Shown here piece by piece: positions 45,630-56,690 of a stretch of DNA of 64,000 nucleotides. The DNA comes from Ovis canadensis (Eukaryota; Chordata; Mammalia; Artiodactyla; Bovidae): NCBI RefSeq assembly GCF_042477335.2, contig NC_091247.1:5478501-5542500 (forward strand). The letters run 5' to 3'. The position numbers and the translations under genes were made by a program. Under the pieces are notes generated by a model. That model saw nothing but the letters and a program-made list of their open reading frames with translations. It did not search any database and was not told the DNA's origin. The stretch's first letter is position 1, and every line of letters begins with the position of its first letter.

Positions 45630-46731
45630 ATTGTGGTCTATGGTAATGCTTTATTGACTATGCCAAAGCCTTTGACCGTGTGGATCACAATAAACTGTGG
45701 AAAATTCTGAAAGAGATGGGAATACCAGACCACCTGACCTGCCTCTTCAGAAACCTATATGCAGGTCAGGAAGCAACAACAACAGGCTAGGTCCAAACAG
45801 GAAAAGGAGTACATCAAGCCGTATATTGTCACCCTGCTTATTTAACTTATATGCAGAGTTACATCATGAGAAACGCTGGGCTGGAAGAAACACAAGCTGG
45901 AATCAAGATTGCCAGGAGAAATATCAATAACCTCAGATATGCAGATGACACCACCCTTATGGCAGAGAGTGAAGAGGAACTAAAAAGCCTCTTGATGAAA
46001 GTGAAAGAAGAGAGTGAAAAAGTTGGCTTAAAGCTCAACATTCAGAAAATGAAGATCATGGCATCTGGTCCCATCAATTCACAGGAAATAGATGGGGAAA
46101 CAGTGGAAACAGTGGAAACAGTGTCAGACTTTCTTTTTTTGGGCTCCAAAATCACTACAGATGGTGACTGCAGCCATGAAATTAAAAGACGCTTGCTCCT
46201 TGGAATGAAAGTTATGACCAACCTAGATAGTATATTGAAAAGCAGAGACATTACTTTGCCAACAAAGGTTCGTCTAGTCAAGGCTATGGTTTATCCAGTG
46301 GTCATGTATGGATGTGAGAGTTGGACTGTGAAGAAGGCTGAGTACTGAAGAATTGATGCTTTTGAACTGTGGTGTTGGAGAAGACTCTTGAGAGTCCCTT
46401 GGACTGCAAGGAGATCCAACCAGTCCATTCTAAAGGAGATCAGTCCTGGGTGTTCTTTGGAAGGAATGATGCTAAAGCTGAAACTTCAGTAGTTTGGCCA
46501 CCTCATGTGAAGAGTTGACTCATTGGAAAAGACTCTGCTGCTGGGAGGGATTGGGGGCAGGAGGAGAAGGGGACGACAGAGGATGAGATGGCTGGATGAC
46601 ATCACCGACTCAATGGACGTGAGTATGAGTGAACGCCGGGAGTTGGTGATGGACAGGGAGGCCTGGCGTGCTGCGATTCATGGGGTCGCAAAGAGCTGGA
46701 CACGGCTGAGCGACTGAACTGAACAGCATGT
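45630..46731 (+). mobile_element. BovB (RTE) LINE 3' part inserted in the ERV
   Basis: This is the 3' ~1.1 kb of a BovB element. The plus-strand frame from ~45660 gives the RT segment YAKAFDRVDHNKLWKIL. A frame at 45851-46348 contains LRYADDTTLMAES (the YADD catalytic motif of RTE reverse transcriptases) and continues to YPVVMYGCESWTVKKAEY. It ends with the BovB 3' terminus 'gcgactgaactgaac'. A small triplication of GTGGAAACA at ~46098-46123 adds codons in frame. It is 5' truncated, as most BovB copies are. It inserted into the minus-strand ERV between pol start and RT, so it postdates the ERV. Confidence 0.93.
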
Positions 46732-47620
46732 CAGTGGTGGTTCTCCCCGCGTCAGCAGGGTCACATGCCCGTACTTCTTTAGGCACTAAGCCTGGCAGTT
46801 TTCCTTGCTCTGCATCCCCTTTATCATGGGCTATAAACATTATATGAAGAGAGAAACCTGATTGATCTTTTACACCTCAAAACATTTCTCCCTTAGGAGT
46901 AAAAGAAATCTGGGCGCCATATATTTCTAATGAATCTCTACCTATCAGGTGACTAGGGGTACTTTCTACTGGGAAAAAGGAATGTTTTTGAAGTTCTGCT
47001 AAGTTAAACTCTAAAGGTAATGATTTAAAAGCCTTAATGGGTGCACTGGAAATCCCCACTATTCGCACTGAGGTACTCCTCTGGGGGAGGGAGCCTTTGA
47101 TTTTGGTAGGGTTTAAAACTGAGAAGGTGGCTCCTGTATCTACCGGGGTTTTAATCGTTTCTCCTTGTATATTCATTTCTACTTCCCCAAGGGTGCTAGA
47201 AAGGAGGAGGGGGAAGACTATCCAGGTTTCCTCAGTGCAGTGCTAATTCCTTTTTTCCCCTAATTCTTGTTTAACTTGAAATTCTGGTCTGAAATCTAGT
47301 CTGTCCTCGATTTTTAAAAATTTTCTGCAGTCCCTTTTTTAGGTGACCAAGTTGATAACAGTAAAAGGAAACACTAGATTTCTGTATGAGTTACGGATTG
47401 GACCAAGAGTTGTTAACCACCGACAGACCTTGATTACTTAATTGGCACAAGTGAAGGTTCACAATTTTTATAGAAGTGTCCTTTTCTTTCTTTTTAATGG
47501 TTTTGAAAAGTTGGTCTGCCAGCATGACAAAGGCATCTGTGGCGGCTCAGAGGGTACGTAACACAGAGCACCCTAGACCATGTCCTTTAATCAGAGCAGC
47601 CAATTTCTCACCCAAACCTT
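46732..47620 (-). pseudogene. ERV gag-NC, protease and pol-start remnant
   Basis: The minus frame 46877-47176 contains VDTGATFSVLNPTKI and LIGRDSLEIYG, the active-site DTGA and the G-R-D motif of a retroviral aspartic protease. Upstream (47330-47380) is a decayed zinc-knuckle pattern (CYQLGHLKKG, with the first and last cysteines lost). Before that is a short nucleocapsid/gag-like segment to ~47620. Downstream (46740-46876) is the pol N-terminal linker. The rest of gag and the 5' LTR are absent. Confidence 0.75.
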
Positions 47621-47800
47621 CTAAAAACCTCTTGATATCAGCTTACATTAAGAAAGAGCCCATCGTGCCTTGCACTAGCCCTGATACACTCCCATTCTGC
47701 CAGTAAGAAAACCTAATGGCCAAGGTTGGAGATTTGCACCTGATTTGAGATCTGTCAACGCTATTGTTATTCCTCGTCATTCCGTGGTACTCGATTTCTC
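47620..47800 (+). pseudogene. Separate ERV RT fragment in opposite orientation
   Basis: On the plus strand this reads SAYIKKEPIVPCTSP and, after a frame change, GWRFAPDLRSVNAIVIPRHS, the same RT N-terminal region found on the minus strand at 45200-45372. DNA similarity between the two is clear over ~170 bases ('gtgccttgcactagccc', 'aaaacctaatggccaaggttggagatttg'). It abuts the gag end of the minus-strand ERV, making an imperfect inverted repeat ~2.3 kb apart. No further ERV sequence follows on its 3' side. Confidence 0.75.
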
Positions 47801-47889
47801 ACCCTGGACTTGTGACAAAATAAACACGTCCATGAGAATGAGAGTCTCTTTTGAATGTTCCCTCGGGAGAAAGTATTTACTGTCTCTAA

Positions 47890-48025
47890 ACGTGGAGCAC
47901 GGACCATCTTCGTGGGAATCACCTGTGAAGCTTGTTGGAAACAGGTTCAAGGGACCAACTCAGCTCTGCTGGGCCAGCACCTCAGGCGGAAATGGCCCCA
48001 CCTGTGTTGGAGCTTCGTTAAGCGG
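47890..48025 (+). repeat. MER5A-like DNA transposon remnant
   Basis: 'acgtggagcacggaccatcttcgtgggaatcacctgtgaagcttgttggaaacaggttcaaggg' parallels the MER5A consensus end ('ggaccagcagcatcagcatcacctgggaacttgttagaaatgc'). It is an ancient hAT-Charlie fossil. Confidence 0.55.
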
Positions 48026-48189
48026 GGATGACCCCTCACCCAGAGTGGTCTCCTATCTGCTAAGCCTAGGGCTGGACAGCCAGGTGGAAGATGCCCCCCA
48101 TCACAAACCAGATGAGGCTGACGTGGGGATCTATCTAAAATTGTTTACCTGGGACGTAGGGTGAGGTCTGTAGGCTGAAGAGCCACCAT

Positions 48190-48300
48190 TTAATGAGAAC
48201 CTACTTTGTGCTGGGTGCTCCAGGGGTGGACCCTCCTTTCATCCTCACAAGGGCCCCCAAGGTTGGGATTTCACTGCCAAGGGAGACTAAAAGGGAAAAC
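48190..48300 (+). repeat. MIR-like fragment
   Basis: 'atttaatgagaacctactttgtgctgggtgctccaggg...catcctcacaagggcccccaaggttggg' matches the 5' core of MIR. Confidence 0.6.
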
Positions 48301-49934
48301 TGGTCCCGGTCCCAGAGCCAGTGAGGGTGAGAGATCAGCCTGCAACGTCCACACCCTCTCCACAGCGCCAGAGACCTGACTCAGAAACATCTCTGGGGGC
48401 TGCCAGAGACGGAAAGGAAAGCTGAAGACAGTACCAGGGTGCTTGTGGGGACAGGGCGGGGTGGGGGGGGGATCGGATGGAGGGGCCACCCGCTCAGGTA
48501 CTGGGGGTGCTACGGCCACAGCTACACGCAAAGGGACTTGGTTCACGCGTCCAGTTTGTGAGCTGGGTTCATCTGGCCCCTGAGAAATTCAATTTCTGGC
48601 CTCAAATCACTGCAATGCCTTCTGAAGCACCAATTATGAATGAACGACATTTAGGTCTGGAAAAGTCTAGCAAAACACGACCTAGCTCATTAAACTGCCA
48701 TCCTCCTCTTCCTTCCTGCCTTTCCTGAGTTACACAAGCAGAGATACAAAGCCAGCCTGCTGTGACTGCCCATCTCCTGCTGCCACCGGCCGCTCTGCGA
48801 GAGCTGGGGGCACCCCCGCCCTGGGCTTCTCCCTGGGGCACGACCCCCCTCCCTCCACCGGCTGCTCTCTGTCTGCCCCTACTTGGGAAAGGCGCAACCC
48901 CGCCACCTCCTCCCTGGGCAGGCTGCACTCCCCGCCTGATATCCTGGGAGCTTGGGTTTCAGAGGATGCATGTTGGCTGCGTGTTGAGATGACCCCTGCC
49001 ACCTACCAGCGAAATCGACCCCAAAAAAGGAACTCGCAGGGGCTCTTACACCAGCCGCGCATTCCTCAGGGCTGCCGCCCTCCGGTGAGTGCAGGACCTT
49101 ATCTGGCTGAGCACAGCTGATACAGCCTTCTGGAGAGATGTCACATGCCACCTCGATGGGGGATTAAGCAGAGAATTTGAGGTCAAGGGTTTAGGCCAAA
49201 CCAGCTTCTATTTATAAAAAAGTGCCTCTGGGGGGAAACAGAAGGGCAGGAGATGGCTCTGTGTGGGTGCCGGTCAGCAGGGGGACATGCTGGGGCAGGT
49301 CAGCACCTGTCACTCAGTCACACTGCTCCGTGAAAGCCAGGCCTGCCACTGGCCCACCGCCGTGACAAAGGTCCTTTGTCTCAAGATGGCCCCGTTAGGA
49401 GCACACGCCCGGGAGGAAAGGACCCTGGGCCAGGCATGTGGACGTCTGGCAACCAGCTCTGTGGCTGAGGGGCCTCCCGCAAGAACAGGTGGAGACGAGC
49501 TTTTCAATTCCTCGAGGACCAAAAGGGTCCCCATGATAGGACTGAAGTCCAGGCTCTCTGAAGGAGGCAGACGCCCTGTATAGTACAATGGACGGATAGA
49601 GGCTCACTCTTCTTTCACAAACTGCACAGAAAACAGGGGAAGTCACCAGGGACCCAATCCTGCGCTGGGGCTCCTGAAACCCAGCGTGCTGCGCCGGCAG
49701 ACTCCTCTTCTGATGAGCGGCAGAAACTGCTGACCTCAGCCCGAGGCGTCCAGGCCCCATCTCAGTCCGGCTGAACCAGAAGCTGCCGGCCTGGGGCCTG
49801 TGGGTCTGCGTCACCCAGAGCCCCTGGCAGAGTAGGGGCCGGCAGGGCAGGCTGTGGCCCCGGCTCCTCGCCGAGGTCTACCCTCCCCACAAGCCCACAT
49901 TAGCAGCGAGGCCATGCTGGCTGCAATGTGACAC
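48301..49934. other. Intergenic sequence beyond the NUP214 3' end
   Basis: 1.6 kb of unique sequence with pyrimidine-rich and GC-rich stretches (48720-48960). No gene or repeat family is recognised. The plus and minus open frames of 80-140 codons lack support. Confidence 0.5.
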
Positions 49935-51102
49935 ACTAAATCGCATGGAAAACTTTTATTAGAATGTTTCAAAATAAAACTTTCCAGTATACGAAAATCT
50001 AAATAATTGTCCCTTTCCACCCCTCCCCTGCTAATGGCCAGGCTGTCCCACTCTGAGCCTGAAAGGTAACATACGCTTCTGCCTGCGCCTGGTGCAAGGC
50101 AGTGTCTGTCAGAAACCGCCTAGGGTGTCACAGGCCTAAGAACTAAATACGCCCAGATCTGAAGAACTCTGCCTCACAAGCACTTCAGCGAGACTGAACT
50201 CGACCTCCAGGCCACGCTAGCACACGCGTGTGGTGGCCAAGGGCAGCAGCGATGTCGTCTCAGCTCCTGGGCCTACCCAGGTCTGCAAGCACTGCAGTTC
50301 ACAGACAGGAGCCAGGGGCGGTCAACCACATCACCAGCGCCTGCTGGAATGAAAGCGGTTTCTCAATTGACTGCCCACCTCCTTGCCAGAGCGTGAGAAT
50401 CACTTGTGGGATGCTCAGCGCCCAGAGCCAAGTTGGGAAGAGGGGCTGAGGGCTTCCCAGGGCGGCGCCGCCATCGCAGGCCCTGCTGCTTCCATGCTCC
50501 TCACAGCCGCCCGCGCTCTGAGGGGCTTGTGCCGCTTCCAAGACTTGGCTAATGCCCGCGTCGGTGAGCTTCTTTCCCTCCAACTAGTCGCCATACTGGC
50601 ATCTCGAGGGGCCTGATGCCAAGCAGCAGAAAGAAGTGAAGAAGAGACAGCAAGTCACGGCCTCAGAAAGGCGCTGGCAGGCACATGACCTCTTTCCTCT
50701 GGGGGACCGTCTGGGAGAAGCGCCAGCCTGGCCACAGCCCGCACCAGACCCTTCTGGAGGCCGCCTCTGCAGAGAGACACTGCTAGCTACCGGCAGGCGG
50801 TGCAGGCTCCTCAGAGCCCAGAAATGGGGGACCTTTCTCCCTGCCTGTGACCGGAGGAGGCCCATACACATTCCGTGTGGATACAGACCGAATAGTTTAA
50901 TAGCAGGGGGGGACAACCAACACAAAACGCAATGCAGAACACGCAGTCAGGCATCTCTGGAGTTTGGTTTCTGCTGTTTCTTTGAGGGGGTGGTGTATTT
51001 CAATGAGAGCATCCAGTTCAGAGGACTGCTGCAGAGTTTCTCAGAGAAGGGGAGCTGAGAACGCACCGGGTCACAGGGATGGAAAGGAGTGCCAACACCC
51101 AC
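49935..51102 (-). other. NUP214: NUP214 3' UTR
   Basis: This runs from the stop codon at 51103-51105 to the expected cleavage site 10-25 bases past the AATAAA (complement of 49955-49960). It is ~1.17 kb, free of recognised SINE insertions, with no other AATAAA on this strand that I can see. Confidence 0.7.
49955..49960 (-). terminator. NUP214: Poly(A) signal AATAAA of NUP214
   Basis: The plus-strand TTTATT is AATAAA on the coding strand, followed by 'agttttccatgcg' and a TG-rich 'ttagtgtgtcac' downstream element. It is the first canonical signal after the stop. Confidence 0.7.
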
Positions 51103-51136
51103 TCAGCTTCTCCAGCCACCAAAGCCCTGGACAGAC
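51103..51136 (-). CDS. NUP214: NUP214, terminal coding exon
   Basis: The 34 coding bases of the last exon give (S)SVQGFGGWRS and stop TGA at 51103-51105, the known C-terminus of vertebrate NUP214. The acceptor on the minus strand is 'gcttccttgcag' (51137-51148 complement). The first base completes the serine codon split by the preceding 25-base exon. The final GFG is one of ~20 FG dipeptides in this window's portion of the protein. The 3' UTR continues in the same exon. Confidence 0.93.
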
Positions 51137-51634
51137 CTGCAAGGAAGCGCCGGGAGAGGCAGGTCAGCTACTGCTCTAGGAAGGGCTCCGGAGCTCATGC
51201 AACTGCCTGTGTTCAAAGAGCAGGACTTGGAATTTCCAGTGTCAGGCAGTTCTGCACAGACGCAGAAAGCGAGGACAGAAAAACAGGACTTGGGGATGGG
51301 CTTGGAGCCCAGGGCGCTTCTGAGAATGAACAGGGAAATAAGGAAAAGCATCTCTCGGGTTCTGCCTTCCAGGCTCTGCTCAGCAGAAGGCACCGTCCTC
51401 TCTCTTACACATGGCCCAGGAGAAGGCCAGGCCTGGAACCTCCGGCCACATGCCTACTGAGAGCAGCAAGTCCACACAGCCCAAAACCTGCTGCTGAAAT
51501 GCCATTTCCAGAACAAGATTTTAAACAGGAAAAATAGATACCAAACTGTACAAACAGACCAAAACTACTGTTTTCACATACTGCACAGGCTTCTACCCTT
51601 ACTTAATGACTCAAAACTGAAGAGGGGTACTTAC

Positions 51635-51659
51635 GAGTTAGAAGATCCAAAGGTGAATC
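51635..51659 (-). CDS. NUP214: NUP214, 25-nt microexon
   Basis: Minus strand: acceptor 'ctctcttttag', then 25 coding bases giving (G)FTFGSSN(S), then donor GTAAGT. Phases fit on both sides: the upstream exon leaves one base (G) to join GA, and TC at its end joins G of the last exon. The translated join ...GGGGFTFGSSNSSVQGFGG follows the known NUP214 C-terminal pattern. Because 25 is not a multiple of 3, skipping it would shift the frame over the last residues. The exon is below the size usually detected by ab initio predictors. Confidence 0.9.
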
Positions 51660-52420
51660 CTAAAAGAGAGGAAAAGGGTGCAGTTAGAACACACAGACGC
51701 CTGAAAGGCAAAGGTGGTCTCTAGGGCGCCTTGGCCCCCTCCCTGTGTCTCCATAGGAAGCCCTCCTCCCACAAGACGCAGGCCGGGAGGGGGTGGGGGC
51801 AGGAAGGGGCGTGGTCTGCTGGCTGTTTCAGGGTCCGTCCCATCTCCACCGTGGCCAGCAGAGGGTCACGGCAGGCCTCTTCTCACTGTTGCTGATGCCA
51901 CACAAACTCATTTCATCAAGAAAACGTGCTTTTTCTACTTTCCCCATCCACTTGCTCTCTCTTCTCCTTGAGGCCAGAGCAGCTAGACACTCGGTTTGAG
52001 GGCCAGCCCTGCTGCTCACTGTCTAGTCCTTTGAGCAAACTGGCCCCTTGCGGTTTCTGTGTCATTTGTAAAATAATAACAATACCTAACTTTTGCATCT
52101 CATAAGTGTGCTGCAAAGATATTCTACTATCTGAAGAAGTAGGGTGTCAAATGAAAGACATTTTGTAAAGTTTCTACCTCTTATTTTTACTTTCTTCTAT
52201 ATCTTTTGAGTCTTCTGGTTTAGACTTTTACATCAAGGTCTAGTTAGAATGGATATTTTTTGGGGTCCTCAAATCTTGAGAGAAAAGTCAAGTCAGCCAT
52301 TTCTTTATTTGGTAAGAAACAGCACAGTGTTACAAGTCTAATTAAAACCTAAAAAGAACACTGTGTCTTTCCAGCACTTTCAGCTTTTCAAGTACCAGAC
52401 TGAATGGCCAGGTAAAATCA

Positions 52421-52690
<270 letters not shown>

Positions 52691-54431
52691 TTAGCGTGGC
52701 CACACGGTCCCTCTGCTGCCCGACAGCCTCAGCCCCCCTCCCGAGTCTCAGGATGCACGACATACATGATTCGAAGTGATGAGCTTGGTTTAAACTGGCA
52801 GCCTCTCAGAAAAAGTAGGCTAGAGCCCAGAGCAAACCTTTGCCTCAGCTTCGTGAAGAAAAATAAAGGGCTGCAGTATGAAACCCCACTTGTCCAGTGT
52901 TTGGGTTTTCCTCTGCTGTCTGGAACTTCCACGTCACTGGTCCTGGGCTAATCTCACCCATGCCTCAGGCCTCTCCTACACGGCTGTGGGAAGCCCTCAG
53001 GTCTCAGCCAGGGTCAGAGACAGACTCACGACGGGGACCTGAAGAACGGTGATGGGCTCTTTGGGAGATGTCCCACCAAAACTGGTGCTTGATTCTGCTG
53101 GACAACTCGGAACTAACCAGCCAGTCAGGATTTATGTGGGCGAGCCCCTGGCCAGGGCAGAACCTGATCCTTTTTTTTGCTAGTGAAGAAAATAGCTGGT
53201 TTCAAATAAATAAATAAAAACCTCAAGATTCCCAGTCAACTACAAACCTTCCAGCAACTTTGTAATATCATGTGCTGGGCGGCCACTGCAGAAAACAGTA
53301 TCTGTCAGAACCTGCCAGAAAACTGGTTTAAGTCGACCCCAACTCTCCTTTCAAAGCTTTCCTTAATTTCGGGTTTCCTGACTTCCTGGGAGCAGCTTAA
53401 GAGACCCATCAGTCTCTACATGAAATCCAAGAAGCAATGTATCAACTGGCTCACTTTCCTTGAAACTTGCCAGCATGTCTGCACCAGCCTCTTTCATGGA
53501 GAGGTGAGGAGGTAGTGAGCAAGGGCTCCATTTGAGTTTACTTTCGAGACAAAGATGCTCCCGCTTTGCCAGCACTCATCCCGTGTGCCCTGACAGTGCT
53601 CCCAAACGGCCCTGGCCCCACCCGCCAGCTCTGTAGTGTTACGAGTCCCGAGCCAGGGTTGAGGGCTGTGAAAGGCCCAGCAGACAGTAACTTTAGATAT
53701 CCATACTTCCTTCGAATGAGACACTTTGTAGTCATCACCACATATATTTCACTGGGATTTTGTGATGTGGTAAAGGCTATTTTCTCCTTGGGGTTTTGGT
53801 AACCAGACTGAATTTCTGGGGCCCTCTGGAGCAAATCTCTACTATGGCATTTTCAAGTGAGCATATACACCAAGCAGTAAGAGCAGCCTTGAAGGCAGAG
53901 CGGCCCTGGAGACTCTGCAACGTGTCCAGGGCCCAGACGGTGCCTGTGGAAGCTGGCCCGGGGACTGTGGGTGGGAGTCCTACGCTGGGGGTCTGCAGTG
54001 CAGCAGGGGGCTTAAGGAGCTGTCTGCTCAGGGACAGCAATCGCAAGAGAAAAGAATTTGGTAAAAACTGTTCATTCGGAATTTCCTAACACAAGTCACC
54101 ACACGAGGGGCAATCTTGCAGTAAGGGCAGACTGTTTTTCTTCCTTTAACCAATCCTTTAGCTCTGCTAGGAGAGCAGGGATCTGCCAGACACCTATCAG
54201 GGGACAGGAACGTGGCTCATGTCCAGCAAGAACTGGACAGAGTCTGGCCTTATCCCTGCAGAGAACAGGAATCCCGGAGTGACTGGTTTGCGGATTTTGA
54301 GGAAGGGAATTTCAGCTTAGTCAAGAAAAGGGGAGACAGAAGAATTTTCTTTTCAAAACAGGAGTACTGGGCCCCAGTGCTTCTGCTGACCTGAGCCTGG
54401 GGGCTTCCTCTGGCCTCTCCCGGGGGGCTTA

Positions 54432-54725
<294 letters not shown>

Positions 54726-56518
54726 TTAGAACTTCAAATTCAAAAAATTATAGCAAAGGGCAACACCCCTTCTATCAGCAAAGTAATAAACCCAAACCCA
54801 ACCAAACCGCCACCCCCTCCATTTCCAGCAGAAGGGTCTGCGGTCCACGTAGGAGCACATCTTGGAGTTCTAAGCACCCAGGAGACCTCATGTTTGTCTG
54901 TGAGCTCCCCGGGCCTTCCCAGAGGCAAGCTGGACTCCTCAGCTCCACGTTTTGTAAGATCCAACTGCCATGAAGAACCAGCTTGGCCACATCAGGCCCC
55001 CACCTGGCCCCCCTGCCATGTTTTGAGACTCTTCACTGAAAAGTCACATGCAAGAGATTCAATCCCTACCCAGCTGTCAAAATGGTCAGAGTTTATTACT
55101 TATCATCACATAGGCAAGGTCTCTAGCTTCACAGAAACACGAATTAGAGGCTCACGGTGCCCTCTCAGGGAGGACCTGCGAGCTGGGTTCCGAGGAGACG
55201 CAGCGCCACGGGGCGCTGGCGCTCGGCCAGGAGCTCGTTACTTATTTACAGCCTGATGCCTCTCCGTCTCTCTCAGGAGTCTCCCTCTCCCTGCACAGAA
55301 GAATTAACAAAAAGCTCTCTCTCTGCAGTCAGGAACTACTCAATAAAAAAAGGCACACTGTGTTTCTTGTCTGGAGGACGGCTGCTGTATGAATGAGACA
55401 GAACCCTCCATCAGCGGGCAAGGCGAGCCCTGAGTCTACCAGCCCGTGGGCAGGCTCCCGGCACTGCTGCTCACATGGACACAGGCCCACAGGGGCGGCG
55501 CCCACGCAGGTGGCCGCACATGAAGGGCCAGGCGCGCCCGGGGCCGCCTCCCCTGACTGGTAGATGCCTGCCAAGTGGCAAGACGGAAGGCCCTTGCCTG
55601 ACTGTTCTTCCTGCCCCCGAGGAGGATTCCCAAACCCGAGACTCTGCTGACATCGTTCTAGGACACGAGCAGAGACACTCGCCGAGCGTCTGTTGAACAG
55701 AACACGGCAAAACGGTATAAGAGGTGTGCTCTGAAGGGAGGAATGGTGGCCCAGGCCAAGCCAGGAGGCGACTGGACCAGCGAGATGGGGCCCTCATTCT
55801 CGCCCAAGTGGAAAGTGAATCCAGGTGTTAGAGGGATCACCCAGGCCTTCTTATTATGAGTGTAATCACCCACAAGCTTCTGCTGCCTGCATCAGGCAAG
55901 AGCAAACGCTGGATGTGAAAGGCTGGCAGCTGACCGCCTTAGCTAGCTGCTGCTCTCTGGTTCGGTCGTTTGCTCATTCACCAGGAACAGCAGGAGCACA
56001 ACTGAGAAGGTGATTTCCGTGCGGGCTCACGTTTGGGTCTACAGTCTGTATTTTAAAACCTTGAGTGAAATTCCAAGCCATGATAATGGAGACTGCTGGG
56101 TTACGAATATAACAGACTGGAAAAAAAAAAGTGCTAAAAAACCCTTGCAGTTGAATTATTTAAGACTGATCACGGATCTGGTTACACTTTCTTCCTGGAC
56201 ACACAGACCTTCACCTAGTACTTTGTACTCAATATTGTTCAGAGTTCCTGGTGGAAGGTAAGTGAAAAATGAGAAGTCACAATGATACAGAAAGTACACT
56301 GGGTGGAGAGAGGAGATTACACGGGTACACACAACGCCCCAAAACAACGGATCCACCTCACAGCTAGACTAGAGAAGAGAATGAACGGTGATCCGGGCTT
56401 CACTGTTGGAGACAGACAGCTCACTCCTGATGCTGAGGGTTCCAATTTTACTAGATGCTTACATTTTCATGATTTTCTTCTCCAAAAGAGACAGGAGTTT
56501 AGTACTCAATAAGACATC

Positions 56519-56690
56519 CAATTTACTGAGGGCCCTCCACGTGCCAGGTACTGTTCACCAGTTTCAATCCTCCCTGTAAACCCGGGACCCTGACTTCACA
56601 GGGGAGGACACCGAGGCTCAGAGAGGATGCCCCATGTCTAGAATGAGCCACTGGTGAGCGGCAGAGCTTGGATGGGAATAAAGGCAGGGT
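56519..56690 (+). repeat. MIR SINE fragment
   Basis: 'ttactgagggccctccacgtgccaggtactgttcaccag', 'cttcacaggggaggacaccgaggctcagagaggatg' and 'gccactggtgagcggcagagcttggatggg' follow MIR order. It is antisense to NUP214, in an intron. Confidence 0.75.

Noticed and set aside
45851-46348. 165-codon RT frame as a host gene
   Set aside because: It is part of a 5'-truncated BovB LINE and ends in the LINE's own 3' tail.
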